Shown: positions 42,308-51,022 of the stretch, piece after piece
How the letters are laid out: each line of letters starts with the position of its first letter
How positions within the stretch are numbered: the first letter of the stretch is position 1
Source: Paradesertivirga mongoliensis
Lineage (GTDB): Bacteria > Bacteroidota > Bacteroidia > Sphingobacteriales > Sphingobacteriaceae
Direction of reading: 5' to 3'
Length of the DNA stretch: 64,000 bases
NCBI RefSeq assembly: GCF_024436395.1
Contig: NZ_JAFMZO010000001.1
Location: forward strand, 814,181-878,180
Notes under the pieces: generated by a model
Told to the model about the DNA's origin: nothing
The model's database searches: none
Seen by the model: the letters and a program-made list of their open reading frames with translations, nothing else
Position numbers and translations under genes: made by a program

Positions 42308-43780
42308 ATGAATAGGGCCTTCCTCCAACATCAGTGGCTGGCTTTCTGGCGTTCAAAGAACACAGGAAAAAGTATAGCGGTGAGTATTGTGCTCGGACTA
42401 ACGCTTCTTTACTTTTTCGCTAATCTGCTCATCCTTTCGTTTTTTCTCGATAAAATTCTGGAAAAAGTTATCCCCGAAAGGGATGCTATCGATTCATTTA
42501 ACGGTTTGTTGCTATATTACTTTCTGGCAGATCTGCTGGTGCGATTTCAGTTTCAGGAACTGCCAACTTTGAGGGTTAAACCCTACCTCGCTCTCCCGGT
42601 AGGGAAAAATAAAATAATAAGCTACCTATCACTCACTTCACTCTGGACAGGTTTTAGTTTATCTCCCTTTTTGTTAACAGTCCCATTCCTGCTTAAAGTG
42701 CTGGTCTTTGATGGGGAGTTCGTCGCTTTCTGTGGCCTCGTAATTGCAATTGCTGGCCTAACTCTGCTCAATCACTTTTTTAGTTTGTGGCTAAAAAGAA
42801 AGATAAATATGAATGCGTGGTTTATGGTGGCATTTCTGGTATCACTTGCCGCTATTGCACTTGCCGATTTTTATCTTGATTCAGTATCTCTGCAGGCCGT
42901 CTCCCGGAGAATCTTCGGTTCTATTCTGGAACGGCCCTACCTTGCAGCGGTTCCCGTACTTTTAGCTACAGCGATGTTTTACATGCATCAAAAGTTTCTA
43001 AAGAGCAACTTGTACCTCGATGAATTATATAAGGAGAGGACAGGGGCGAAAAGCACTACCGACATTCCATTCCTGAAAAATTTTGGTATGGCAGGCGAGT
43101 TGGCAGCGTTAGAAGTCAAACTTATCATCCGCAATAAACGACCTAAGTCTACTGTGATCACCAGTTTGTTTTTTATGTTTTATGGCCTGATCTTTTATAC
43201 CAACCGCGAGCCATCTCCTTCGCTGATGATCGTTGCAGGCTTGATGATGACCGGGATATTTATCATCCAATACGGGCAGTTTATGTTTAGCTGGCAAAGC
43301 GCCCATTTTGATGGAATTATGGCAAATAATATATCTGCGGAAGATTTCTTTAAATCCAAATTTCTTCTGTTCACTGTGTTTTCCAGCATAACCTTTTTGC
43401 TTACGATGCCATATGTGTATTTCGGCTGGGAGATACTGTTCGCTCATGCTATGCTTTATCTATGGAATATCGGGGTGAGTAGTTTAATTGTCCTGACTTT
43501 TGCGAATTGGAATTTCAAATATATTGATTTGTCAAAGGGCTCGTCTTTTAACTGGGAGGGCGTGGGGGCTTCTCAATTTATTATCGGAATCCCACTTTTT
43601 ATTTTGCCTATGATGCTTTATCTCCTGATGAAATTGGCATCTGATTCGATGACAGCTCTGGCTTTACTCGGGTTTATCGGAGCGTTTTTCCTGCTTACGC
43701 GAGCTTACTGGCTTAATAAATTACTGAAGATTTTTAAAAGTAAACGATATGCAATTGCCGAAGGGTTCAGAAACCATTGA
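42308..43780 (+). CDS. DUF5687 family ABC-type permease
   Basis: A 490-residue integral membrane protein with about ten or more hydrophobic segments. It begins MNRAFLQHQWLAFWRSKNTGKS and carries the LPVGKNKIISYL segment, features of DUF5687 proteins of Bacteroidota, which pair with ABC ATPases. A charged cytoplasmic loop (ALEVKLIIRNKRPKS) precedes the second half. The ATPase gene starts 3 bases downstream, so the two form one exporter. The substrate is unknown; control by the divergent membrane-anchored XRE regulator suggests an envelope-stress or peptide-efflux role, but this is inference. Confidence 0.88.
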   Translation: MNRAFLQHQWLAFWRSKNTGKSIAVSIVLGLTLLYFFANLLILSFFLDKILEKVIPERDAIDSFNGLLLYYFLADLLVRFQFQELPTLRVKPYLALPVGKNKIISYLSLTSLWTGFSLSPFLLTVPFLLKVLVFDGEFVAFCGLVIAIAGLTLLNHFFSLWLKRKINMNAWFMVAFLVSLAAIALADFYLDSVSLQAVSRRIFGSILERPYLAAVPVLLATAMFYMHQKFLKSNLYLDELYKERTGAKSTTDIPFLKNFGMAGELAALEVKLIIRNKRPKSTVITSLFFMFYGLIFYTNREPSPSLMIVAGLMMTGIFIIQYGQFMFSWQSAHFDGIMANNISAEDFFKSKFLLFTVFSSITFLLTMPYVYFGWEILFAHAMLYLWNIGVSSLIVLTFANWNFKYIDLSKGSSFNWEGVGASQFIIGIPLFILPMMLYLLMKLASDSMTALALLGFIGAFFLLTRAYWLNKLLKIFKSKRYAIAEGFRNH

Positions 43781-43783
43781 GAT

Positions 43784-44485
43784 ATGATACAAATCAAAAA
43801 CCTTGTTAAACGCTACAATGATGTAGCTGTGGTCGACATCCCCGAATTGTCAATCAATAAGGGAGAAACCATTGGCTTAGTGGGAAATAACGGAGCGGGG
43901 AAAACTACCCTTTTTCGGCTAATGCTTGATTTAATCAGAACAGATGAAGGAGAAGTACGATCAAAGGAGGAGAATGTAGCCGAGAACGACCATTGGAAGC
44001 GCTATACTGCTTCATTTTTGGACGAAGGATTTCTGATAGATTACCTCAGTCCGGAAGAATATTTTTATTTTATCGGCTCGCTTCACGGACTAAACCGGGC
44101 TCATATTGACGAAGAGCTTGAGAAATACGATGACTTTTTTAACGGCGAGATTTTAGGCAGGAAGAAATATATCCGTGATTTATCGAAAGGAAATCAATGC
44201 AAGGTTGGTGTAGTTGCAACTCTCCTTCAGAATCCCGAGGTTTTGCTATTGGATGAACCCTTTGCAAACATAGATCCGAGTACGCAAATACGTCTTAAAA
44301 GTTTGATTAAAGGCATTGGATCCGAAAAACATATAACTACTATTGTATCCAGTCATGACCTGAATCATGTTACTGAAGTGTCTGAGAGAATCATTCTGAT
44401 GGAAAAAGGAAAGATTATTAAAGACATCAAGACCGGAAACAATACTCTTTCAGAACTTGAAGAATACTTTTCTGTTATGCAATAA
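43784..44485 (+). CDS. ABC transporter ATP-binding protein
   Basis: A 233-residue ATPase with Walker A GNNGAGKTT (about residue 34), a divergent signature DLSKGNQCK in place of LSGGQ, Walker B VLLLDEPF and the switch His in TIVSSHDLNH. It is three bases from the DUF5687 permease gene, so they make one transporter. The subclass resembles drug/lipid export ATPases of the CcmA type. The SDR gene follows after 11 bases and is likely co-transcribed. Confidence 0.94.
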   Translation: MIQIKNLVKRYNDVAVVDIPELSINKGETIGLVGNNGAGKTTLFRLMLDLIRTDEGEVRSKEENVAENDHWKRYTASFLDEGFLIDYLSPEEYFYFIGSLHGLNRAHIDEELEKYDDFFNGEILGRKKYIRDLSKGNQCKVGVVATLLQNPEVLLLDEPFANIDPSTQIRLKSLIKGIGSEKHITTIVSSHDLNHVTEVSERIILMEKGKIIKDIKTGNNTLSELEEYFSVMQ

Positions 44486-44496
44486 ACCGATTACAT

Positions 44497-45282
44497 ATGA
44501 ACATTGATTTAACCGGCAAACGTGCGTTAGTATGTGGAAGTACACAAGGCATTGGCCGGGCCACAGCTATGGAACTGGCTTTGCTGGGTGCCAGTATTAC
44601 TCTTGTAGCCCGGAGTGAAGACAAACTTCAAAATGTAGTGAGCCACCTCCCGGCAGACGACACGGAATCTCACCATTACCTGGTTGCTGATTTTACTCAG
44701 CCAGAACGCTTGAAAAGTGAACTAGATAAATATTTGCTGGATCATAGTATAGATATCTTAATCAACAACACCGGAGGCCCGGCGGCCGGTCAGGCCATAG
44801 ACGCTGACATAGCAGAGTTTAGGGAAGCTTTTTCGCAGCATCTTATTTGCAACCAAATTTTAGTACAGGCGGTTGTACCTGGAATGAAAGAGGCTGGCTG
44901 GGGCCGGATCATTAATGTGATCTCAACTTCGGTGAAAGCTCCGCTCAAAGGCCTGGGAGTTTCAAATACGATCAGGGCGGCCGTTGCCAATTGGGCCAAA
45001 ACCTTGTCGTTTGAACTGGCTCCGTTCGGAATCACCGTAAACAACGTTTTGCCGAGCACCGCCATGACCGGAAGATTGCAATCTTTGATAAAAAGCCGGG
45101 CTGATAAAGAGGAAAAGACACTTGAACAGGTAGAGAAAGACATTATAGCTGAAATACCCGCGGGGAAAATAGGTACTGCCGAAGATGTGGCCGCTGCGAT
45201 AGCTTTTTTGGCAACTCCGGCAGCCGACTACATTAACGGTATAAATTTGCCGGTAGATGGCGGAAAAACCGCAAGTCTTTAA
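44497..45282 (+). CDS. SDR-family protein with altered YxxxK site
   Basis: A 261-residue short-chain dehydrogenase/reductase fold with the cofactor motif GSTQGIGRA (about residue 14), the INNTGG segment and C-terminal INGINLPVDGG. The usual catalytic YxxxK is replaced by SNTIR (Ser156 and Arg160), so neither the Tyr proton donor nor the Lys is present. SDR subgroups with this LSNxxR-type site are known by sequence, but their reactions are unclear. It is the third gene of the DUF5687/ABC operon. Confidence 0.9.
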   Translation: MNIDLTGKRALVCGSTQGIGRATAMELALLGASITLVARSEDKLQNVVSHLPADDTESHHYLVADFTQPERLKSELDKYLLDHSIDILINNTGGPAAGQAIDADIAEFREAFSQHLICNQILVQAVVPGMKEAGWGRIINVISTSVKAPLKGLGVSNTIRAAVANWAKTLSFELAPFGITVNNVLPSTAMTGRLQSLIKSRADKEEKTLEQVEKDIIAEIPAGKIGTAEDVAAAIAFLATPAADYINGINLPVDGGKTASL

Positions 45283-45356
45283 AAACAATTTTGTAAAAAA
45301 GCTATTGTAGATATATAAGTTTAATTATTTTTAAACCAAATCGTAATCCTATAGTC

Positions 45357-45364
45357 TATACTTG
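45357..45364 (+). promoter_or_regulatory. Possible -7 box (TATACTTG) of OmpA-like gene
   Basis: One mismatch from TAnnTTTG, 85 bases before the ATG. A long leader would follow. Confidence 0.3.
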
Positions 45365-45449
45365 CAAAGGCCATTTGGGAACATACTGCAGAGATTGTAG
45401 AAGGGCGAAATTTTAAATAATTAACACACACAAGAAAATTAAATTTATT

Positions 45450-46130
45450 ATGAAACCAATGAAGATTAAAATAGCTACTTATTGTATAGCTCTAGCAACA
45501 GTATCGATGGTAACAGTAGGTTGCAGTCAGATGACTAAAACCCAAAAAGGTGCAGTGATTGGTTCCGCTACTGGTGGTACCATTGGGGCCATTATTGGAA
45601 AGAAAGCTGGTAATACAGCAGTAGGAGCCGTTATCGGTGGTGCTATTGGCGGTGTTGCAGGTGCTTATATCGGCCGTAAAATGGACAGACAAGCTGAAGA
45701 AATCAGACGTAACGTTCCCGGAGCTGAGGTTATTCCGGCAGGAGAAGGTCTGATTGTAAAGTTTGATTCCGGGATCTTATTTGATGTTGACAAAGCTGAT
45801 TTAAAACCAAATGCAAGAACTAATATTCAAAATCTTGCGGCTACTATGAAAAATAACCCTGAAACCAATATTATGGTTATCGGTCATACCGATTCAGATG
45901 GTTCTGATTCTCACAATTATGGCTTATCTGAGCGCAGAGCGAGTTCTGTTAAATCATATACTGTAGCCAACGGGGTTTCAAGCTCGAGATTAACTACAGT
46001 AGGTAAGGGTGAAGCAGAGCCTATTGCTGATAACTCTACTGCCAGCGGAAAAGCGCAAAACCGTAGAGTAGAAATTGTGATTGTGGCTAACGAAGCTCTT
46101 AAAGCCGAAGCTCGTCAAAACGCGCAATAA
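45450..46130 (+). CDS. OmpA-family lipoprotein with glycine zipper
   Basis: A 226-residue lipoprotein. The signal peptide ends at a lipobox (VTVGC, Cys at about residue 25). A glycine-zipper region (about 35-80, GAVIGSATGGTIGAIIGKKAG then GAVIGGAIGGVAGAYIGRKM) follows. The C-terminal OmpA peptidoglycan-binding domain (about 100-215) has the diagnostic GHTDSDGSDSHNYGLSERRA and NRRVEIVI motifs. It likely links the outer membrane to peptidoglycan. The gene is monocistronic, with a long AT-rich leader and its own terminator. It could start at Met1 or Met4. Confidence 0.94.
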   Translation: MKPMKIKIATYCIALATVSMVTVGCSQMTKTQKGAVIGSATGGTIGAIIGKKAGNTAVGAVIGGAIGGVAGAYIGRKMDRQAEEIRRNVPGAEVIPAGEGLIVKFDSGILFDVDKADLKPNARTNIQNLAATMKNNPETNIMVIGHTDSDGSDSHNYGLSERRASSVKSYTVANGVSSSRLTTVGKGEAEPIADNSTASGKAQNRRVEIVIVANEALKAEARQNAQ

Positions 46131-46149
46131 TCCCTTTAAAATTATTCTT

Positions 46150-46184
46150 AAGCCCATTCATGATTTTCATGGATGGGTTTTTTT
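46150..46184 (+). terminator. Terminator of the OmpA-like gene
   Basis: AGCCCAT-T-CATGA / CATG-G-ATGGGTT imperfect stem (46151-46179) followed by seven T. Confidence 0.8.
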
Positions 46185-46200
46185 ATTTGAGGTAAAATTT

Positions 46201-46208
46201 TATATTTG
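46201..46208 (+). promoter_or_regulatory. -7 box (TATATTTG) 5 nt before an ATG
   Basis: Perfect TAnnTTTG box with only 4 bases between it and the ATG at 46213. If used, the mRNA would be leaderless or nearly so. Confidence 0.55.
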
Positions 46209-46212
46209 TTTG

Positions 46213-46548
46213 ATGCTGAAGTATTTACTCATATGCGGTTTTTTGATTTTTTCGCTTTCAGTAAGTGTTAGCTATGCTGCAAACGGAAAACCGGTGAGTA
46301 TTGAGAAGGCAGATGCAAAGAAGCAAGCCTGTAAGACATCTGAAAAGCTGATTCCAGAGAAGTTGTTGAGAATTAAACCACTGGATGTTAAATCGCCGGA
46401 AAAAGCTCAGGCCGCTTCATCTACAAAAGCACCATCAGCAGCAAACACTTTTGAAACTCTTATTACACCCTTAATTAAAGCAGTTGCTCCTCATTTTTAT
46501 GATCAAATTATAAAAAAAGAGCCAAAACCTTCTACAGTGCAGTCCTAG
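46213..46548 (+). CDS. Small secreted protein of unknown function
   Basis: A 111-residue protein from ATG 46213 with a signal peptide (MLKYLLICGFLIFSLSVSVSYA). The lysine- and alanine-rich, low-complexity mature region includes KPLDVKSPEKAQAASSTKAPSAA. A longer frame begins in the previous gene, but the inner ATG gives the signal peptide and sits right after a -7 box. It contains one cysteine, no membrane helix after the signal and no family I recognise. Probably periplasmic or secreted. Confidence 0.65.
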   Translation: MLKYLLICGFLIFSLSVSVSYAANGKPVSIEKADAKKQACKTSEKLIPEKLLRIKPLDVKSPEKAQAASSTKAPSAANTFETLITPLIKAVAPHFYDQIIKKEPKPSTVQS

Positions 46549-46685
46549 ACAACTTCCCGGTGTCTGGTTTTCCTTGCTGAGCGCTTTCCCTTCTTATGCC
46601 CTTTCCCGCTAAGTAATTTTAATGTTAAAAGCTGTTAATTTGAACCTCCTGAAAAATTAATACGCCGGCATATCGTTTGAGAATA

Positions 46686-46693
46686 TATATTTG
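46686..46693 (+). promoter_or_regulatory. -7 box (TATATTTG) of exported FAD-type protein
   Basis: Perfect TAnnTTTG, 19 bases before the ATG at 46713. Confidence 0.5.
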
Positions 46694-46712
46694 AATTATA
46701 ACATAAAAATTA

Positions 46713-47909
46713 ATGATAAGAAATCTAACAACATTGCTGTGTTTCTTCGCCGCACTGAGCGGGTATGCTCAGAATATAAAAACGGGTGTAGTTGTTGTTG
46801 GCTCTACCCCTTCAGCCATGTCAGCTGCTATTCAGGCGGCCCGCTCAGGAGTTAAGACCTTGTTAATTGATGCAGGCAGGTTCGATGTCATAACCCTGGC
46901 TTCGTCAGACCAGGCGATAAACGGGGGTTTCTATCAGGAATTTAAAAAGCATGCTGATAGCCTTCAAAAGAGCCCGGTGACAGCGAAAACATTCAGCCCG
47001 GAGTTTACAGCTCAGGTGTTTAAAAAATGGACAGACACGGTGAAGAATTTGACTGTGCTTCCGAACGCTTCCATCCGAAAGATAGAAAAATCGAAAAAGG
47101 GTTGGGAGATTGATTTAAAAGACAGGGAAATAAAGGCTGAAGTAATAGTAGATGCCACCCAAACACAGTCGGTTATCCCAATTGCCTTAGCAAAATTAGA
47201 CAAGGAAGATAAAGTATCCCTAATTAATCCTGCATCCAGTTATTTATACCGGACCAGCGTTGCTTTTGGAGCCGGAGCTAATTTTGAACCTGTGCCCATT
47301 TTTAAGTTAATTAACACGGGTGCAGACAACCTTATTACAACCTTCCCCGGAGGGGAAACCAACTTTCTAACGGGACAGGCGGCCGGCGCGACAGCCGCTT
47401 ATTGCGTATTTTTCAACACAAATACCAATAACCTGAGCGTTAGAAAAATTCAAACCGAATTGCTTTCATATAAATCTCAGATAATAAGGTTTGACGATCT
47501 GTCCGATACTGATTCTGCAAAGGTTGCTCTTCAGCATATCGGTGTAACAGGGATACTGCCTGCAAGGTCGCAGAATGGCAGGCTGCTCTTTTTACCTCAG
47601 GCTCCGGTGAGTACCGACGAAATAAAACCTGCTTTAAAGCAATACTACTCGCGAAGCCATGTATGGTTTCTTGATCATAAGGAAGACAAGCTAAAACTTG
47701 AAACTGCACTTGATCTTATAAAGTTTTTGGCCTCGAGGGGCGAAGAATTGAACCGCGAAGTAGAAAAGGCCTGGAAAACATCTCTTAAACTCACAGGCTC
47801 TTACGATCTTAAAAAGGAACTTACGCGCCGGGAACTCGCAATATTGCTTGATACCTACCTTCAGCCTTATTCGGTAGAGGTTGATTTGCAAGGGAACGTT
47901 CGGCGCTAG
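46713..47909 (+). CDS. Exported FAD-dependent oxidoreductase-like protein
   Basis: A 398-residue protein with a signal peptide (MIRNLTTLLCFFAALSGYAQ). The mature N-terminus is a Rossmann-like dinucleotide fold: VVVVGSTPSAMSAAIQAARSG followed by the acidic ribose-binding strand end LLIDAG. The glycine motif is GSTPSA, not GxGxxG, which weakens FAD binding as a certainty. Later segments (AEVIVDATQTQSVIP, TGQAAGATAAYCV, LPARSQNGRLLFLPQAPVS) resemble the FAD_oxidored/xanthan-lyase-associated family common in Bacteroidota. The substrate is unknown. It is followed closely by a convergent protease gene. Confidence 0.78.
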   Translation: MIRNLTTLLCFFAALSGYAQNIKTGVVVVGSTPSAMSAAIQAARSGVKTLLIDAGRFDVITLASSDQAINGGFYQEFKKHADSLQKSPVTAKTFSPEFTAQVFKKWTDTVKNLTVLPNASIRKIEKSKKGWEIDLKDREIKAEVIVDATQTQSVIPIALAKLDKEDKVSLINPASSYLYRTSVAFGAGANFEPVPIFKLINTGADNLITTFPGGETNFLTGQAAGATAAYCVFFNTNTNNLSVRKIQTELLSYKSQIIRFDDLSDTDSAKVALQHIGVTGILPARSQNGRLLFLPQAPVSTDEIKPALKQYYSRSHVWFLDHKEDKLKLETALDLIKFLASRGEELNREVEKAWKTSLKLTGSYDLKKELTRRELAILLDTYLQPYSVEVDLQGNVRR

Positions 47910-47911
47910 TT

Positions 47912-49162
47912 TCAGATTCGCCTTTTTAGTGTAAGCACAAAAAATTTATGGTCTTCAGTGTTTGTTGGGATGACCTCGAGAACGATTGTCCTGTCTTCTT
48001 TTGATCGGAAAAGGGTGTTTATTTCATCAATGCCTAAGGATTGTACTTCTTTGAAGTTGACAGACAGAATCCGGTCACCTTTTTTAAGGCCGCATTTTTC
48101 GGCAGCTGATCCGGGTTCAACTCTGGATACAATGATCGCCTCATAGTTCTCTCCTTCAGTGGTAATTTCCATTCCGCTCATATCGTGTTCAAACGGTTCT
48201 CTGAACATATAATTTGGTCTCAGATACATGGTTTCGCGCTGATAGTCAAAAACCACGTTGAAACGTTTCAGTACATTATTTCCAAGATTTCCGTTTCTGC
48301 TTATGTTGGTGATTTTAGCCGCAACGTTACTATAGTCGGGGAAGGCGCAAATAACATTTTCCAGGTGAAACCGGCCGAGCTCCAGTTTAGGTATCCGGCT
48401 TATAAAACCACTGATCAGACCTGAAAGGCCGACCCCCAGGTTTGCAGCAATATGCGTTTTAGGTGGTGGATAAGGGATTCCACTTTTAGTTTCCATCGAC
48501 AGGGGATGGCCGGCGCCAGTATCAATAATGAGTTTTACTTTTTCTTTTTTACCGGGCGATAATTCCGCCATCAACTCGACGTACGGTTTGCGGTCTTCTA
48601 TTGAAATGGGAATTTTAAATCCTTTTCTGGGGATGTAGGCCGTTTCGTGTGCGTAGTAGGTGACAGATTTCGTTGAGTAGTTAATACGGACGATGAAGCT
48701 TTGAAATAGCTCATAACCGATTAGACCGTGGATAGGCATCCCCAAAAATGAAGATAAGTTAAAGGGATCATCCTTAAGAATAGCTACAGGCATATCGCCT
48801 ATGATTGAATTTCCAAGTTCAATTCTTGCCGTTGGATAAATAAGCGCTGTGATTTCGTCGCCCTCACCAATACCGTTGATCTTCACTGTGCGAGGCTGAA
48901 CCGAGGGGAGCGATTCGACCAGCTTGGGTTCGGTGATCAAAAACAAGCCAACACCCGTGTCGAGCACAAAATTAAAGGGCCCTTTTTGGTTGATAAATAC
49001 TTCGACAATGACAAGATTTTTAACGAGACGGAAGGACGTACTTTCCTGCTTCCGGCCATACCGAAAGTTAAATTGCGGGTATGCGCTTTGACAGATCAAT
49101 AGTATGGTCAATACCAATATGGTTTTGTATCCACCAAGATGATCAGGTTTTCTGCGTTTCAA
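47912..49162 (-). CDS. Exported retropepsin-like aspartyl protease with PDZ domain
   Basis: A 416-residue protein with a signal/anchor segment (about residues 13-30). Two pepsin-type motifs follow: NFVLDTGVGLFLI (about residue 65) and KLIIDTGAGHPLS (about 210), one per aspartyl-protease lobe. A C-terminal PDZ domain has VEPGSAAEKCGLKKGDRILSVN. Two DTG motifs in one chain suggest an active pseudo-dimer. A periplasmic or surface protease role is likely; no substrate is evident. It is convergent with the FAD-type gene with 2 bases between stops. Confidence 0.9.
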   Translation of the reverse strand: MKRRKPDHLGGYKTILVLTILLICQSAYPQFNFRYGRKQESTSFRLVKNLVIVEVFINQKGPFNFVLDTGVGLFLITEPKLVESLPSVQPRTVKINGIGEGDEITALIYPTARIELGNSIIGDMPVAILKDDPFNLSSFLGMPIHGLIGYELFQSFIVRINYSTKSVTYYAHETAYIPRKGFKIPISIEDRKPYVELMAELSPGKKEKVKLIIDTGAGHPLSMETKSGIPYPPPKTHIAANLGVGLSGLISGFISRIPKLELGRFHLENVICAFPDYSNVAAKITNISRNGNLGNNVLKRFNVVFDYQRETMYLRPNYMFREPFEHDMSGMEITTEGENYEAIIVSRVEPGSAAEKCGLKKGDRILSVNFKEVQSLGIDEINTLFRSKEDRTIVLEVIPTNTEDHKFFVLTLKRRI

Positions 49163-49299
49163 CTTAAGGTAATTGATTGTATATCAAGTTACTCATGTTT
49201 TATGAATAAATCAATGATAATCGGGGCCAATCAAAAAAGATCTGCAACGGAGATACGCGCTATCAAGATGAGCACAGGAGAGCCCGCAAATTTACGGCA

Positions 49300-49331
49300 A
49301 AAAAAAAGACCTATACAGCTGTATAGGTCTC
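49300..49331 (-). terminator. Terminator of pdhC (24-bp perfect palindrome)
   Basis: Palindrome 49307-49330 (AGACCTATACAG and its complement). On the minus strand it is followed by a run of T. Confidence 0.85.
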
Positions 49332-49352
49332 CTTATGTATAATGTGAGAATA

Positions 49353-50993
49353 TTAAACCAGTAATCTAACCGGTTCTTCGAGTAATGATTTTAATGTTTG
49401 AAGGTACGCTGCGGCACTTGCGCCGTCAACTACACGGTGGTCGCCGCTTAGTGTTACTTTCATAACGTTTCCGGGAACAACGGCTCCGTTCTTCACCACC
49501 GGGACTTGCTGAATTCCGCTTACTGCTAGTATGGCTGCATTGGGTGCATTTATAATAGCGGTGAATTCGTCTACACCAAACATACCTAAGTTTGAAATAG
49601 TAAAGGTTGAACCTTCCATCTCGGCTGGCTGAAGTTTCTTAGATTTAGCTTTTTGAGCAAAGTCTTTCACTTCCAGAGAGATGTGCGATAATGTTTTACC
49701 ATCTGCAAAACGAACCACGGGTACTACCAGGCCTTCATCAACCGCAACGGCTACACCGATATTTACATGTTCATTCACCCTGATCTTGTCGCCCATCCAT
49801 GATGAGTTTATGGTTGGATGTTGTTTTAATGCGATAGCGGCAGCCTTAACAACTAAATCGTTGAACGACACTTTTACCGGAGCATAATCGTTGATTTTTT
49901 TGCGGGCTTCCATCGCGCTGTCCATATCAATGCTCATTGTAACAAAGATATGAGGGGCAGTAAATAAGCTCTCAGAAAGTCTGCGCGCAATCACTTTACG
50001 CATTTGTGTTACCGGTTTTTCGGTAAACTTCTCTTCTCCTATAAATTGAGGGATAGAGATCGGCTGAGGAGCTGCACCGGCTGGTGCTGGTTTATCGCCT
50101 GCAGGAGCTGCTGCTGCCGCCGGTTTAGCTGAAGGTGTAAATCCTTCAACGTCTTTCTTAATAATGCGTCCGCCTTCTGCACTTCCCTTAACCTGCGAAA
50201 GGTCTATTCCTTTGTCCTGAGCTATTTTCTTCGCCAGAGGAGATGCTTTAATCCTCGAATCAGAGTCGGATGATTTTGCCTCTGGTTCCTCTTTTGAAGG
50301 TTCGGATGAAGGTGCTTGTTCTGCTTTTTTCTCTGCAGAAGCTGCGGCAGGTTTTCCACCTTTTAATAGAGGCTGTACGTCTGTTCCTTCTTTACCAACG
50401 ATGGCGATAATGTCGTTAACTTTTGCCGCCTGGCCTTTTTCTACACCAATGTAAAGTAAAGTTCCTTCTGCGTAGGCAGTAACCTCCATAGTAGCCTTAT
50501 CGGTTTCTACATCGGCTAAAGTATCGTCGCTTTTTACAGTGTCGCCAACTTTTTTATGCCATTCGGCGATGACGCCTTCGGTCATAGTATCGCTTAAAAG
50601 AGGCATCCGGATAACGGTTGCTCCAACAGATTCAGGATCTATTGCTCCGCTTTCTTCTTCGGCACTTGACTCTTGTTTTGCGGGCGCCTCAGATTCTGAT
50701 TTTGCTGCTTCAGGAGTAGAGTTTCCCCCTTCAAGTAAGGGTTTATAATCTTCACCTTCCGCTCCTAATATCGCAATTACAGAGTCTACAGGAGCAGCAG
50801 TGCCTTCCTCTGCACCGATGTATAATAGAGTTCCTTCCTGGAAAGATTCAAAGTCCATTGTGGCTTTATCAGTCTCAACTTCGGCGATTAATTCGCCCGA
50901 ACTTACTTTATCGCCAACTTTTTTATGCCATTTTGCGATAACACCTTCGGTCATGGTATCGCTCATTTTGGGCATTCGAACAACTTCAGCCAT
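49353..50993 (-). CDS. pdhC: Pyruvate dehydrogenase E2, dihydrolipoamide acetyltransferase
   Basis: A 546-residue E2 core of the pyruvate dehydrogenase complex. Two lipoyl domains (residues 1-78 and about 128-205), each with the lipoylated Lys in VETDKATM, are joined by Ala/Pro/Glu/Ser-rich linkers. The E1/E3-binding domain (about 250-285, IKASPLAKKIAQDKGIDLSQVKG) and the catalytic acyltransferase domain with DHRVVDGA (about 517) follow. It is 29 bases downstream of the E1 alpha gene and ends at a strong terminator. The E1 beta subunit gene is not in this operon. Confidence 0.96.
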   Translation of the reverse strand: MAEVVRMPKMSDTMTEGVIAKWHKKVGDKVSSGELIAEVETDKATMDFESFQEGTLLYIGAEEGTAAPVDSVIAILGAEGEDYKPLLEGGNSTPEAAKSESEAPAKQESSAEEESGAIDPESVGATVIRMPLLSDTMTEGVIAEWHKKVGDTVKSDDTLADVETDKATMEVTAYAEGTLLYIGVEKGQAAKVNDIIAIVGKEGTDVQPLLKGGKPAAASAEKKAEQAPSSEPSKEEPEAKSSDSDSRIKASPLAKKIAQDKGIDLSQVKGSAEGGRIIKKDVEGFTPSAKPAAAAAPAGDKPAPAGAAPQPISIPQFIGEEKFTEKPVTQMRKVIARRLSESLFTAPHIFVTMSIDMDSAMEARKKINDYAPVKVSFNDLVVKAAAIALKQHPTINSSWMGDKIRVNEHVNIGVAVAVDEGLVVPVVRFADGKTLSHISLEVKDFAQKAKSKKLQPAEMEGSTFTISNLGMFGVDEFTAIINAPNAAILAVSGIQQVPVVKNGAVVPGNVMKVTLSGDHRVVDGASAAAYLQTLKSLLEEPVRLLV

Positions 50994-51022
50994 TGCTTAT
51001 ATTTTCAGTTTTTAACAATTAT

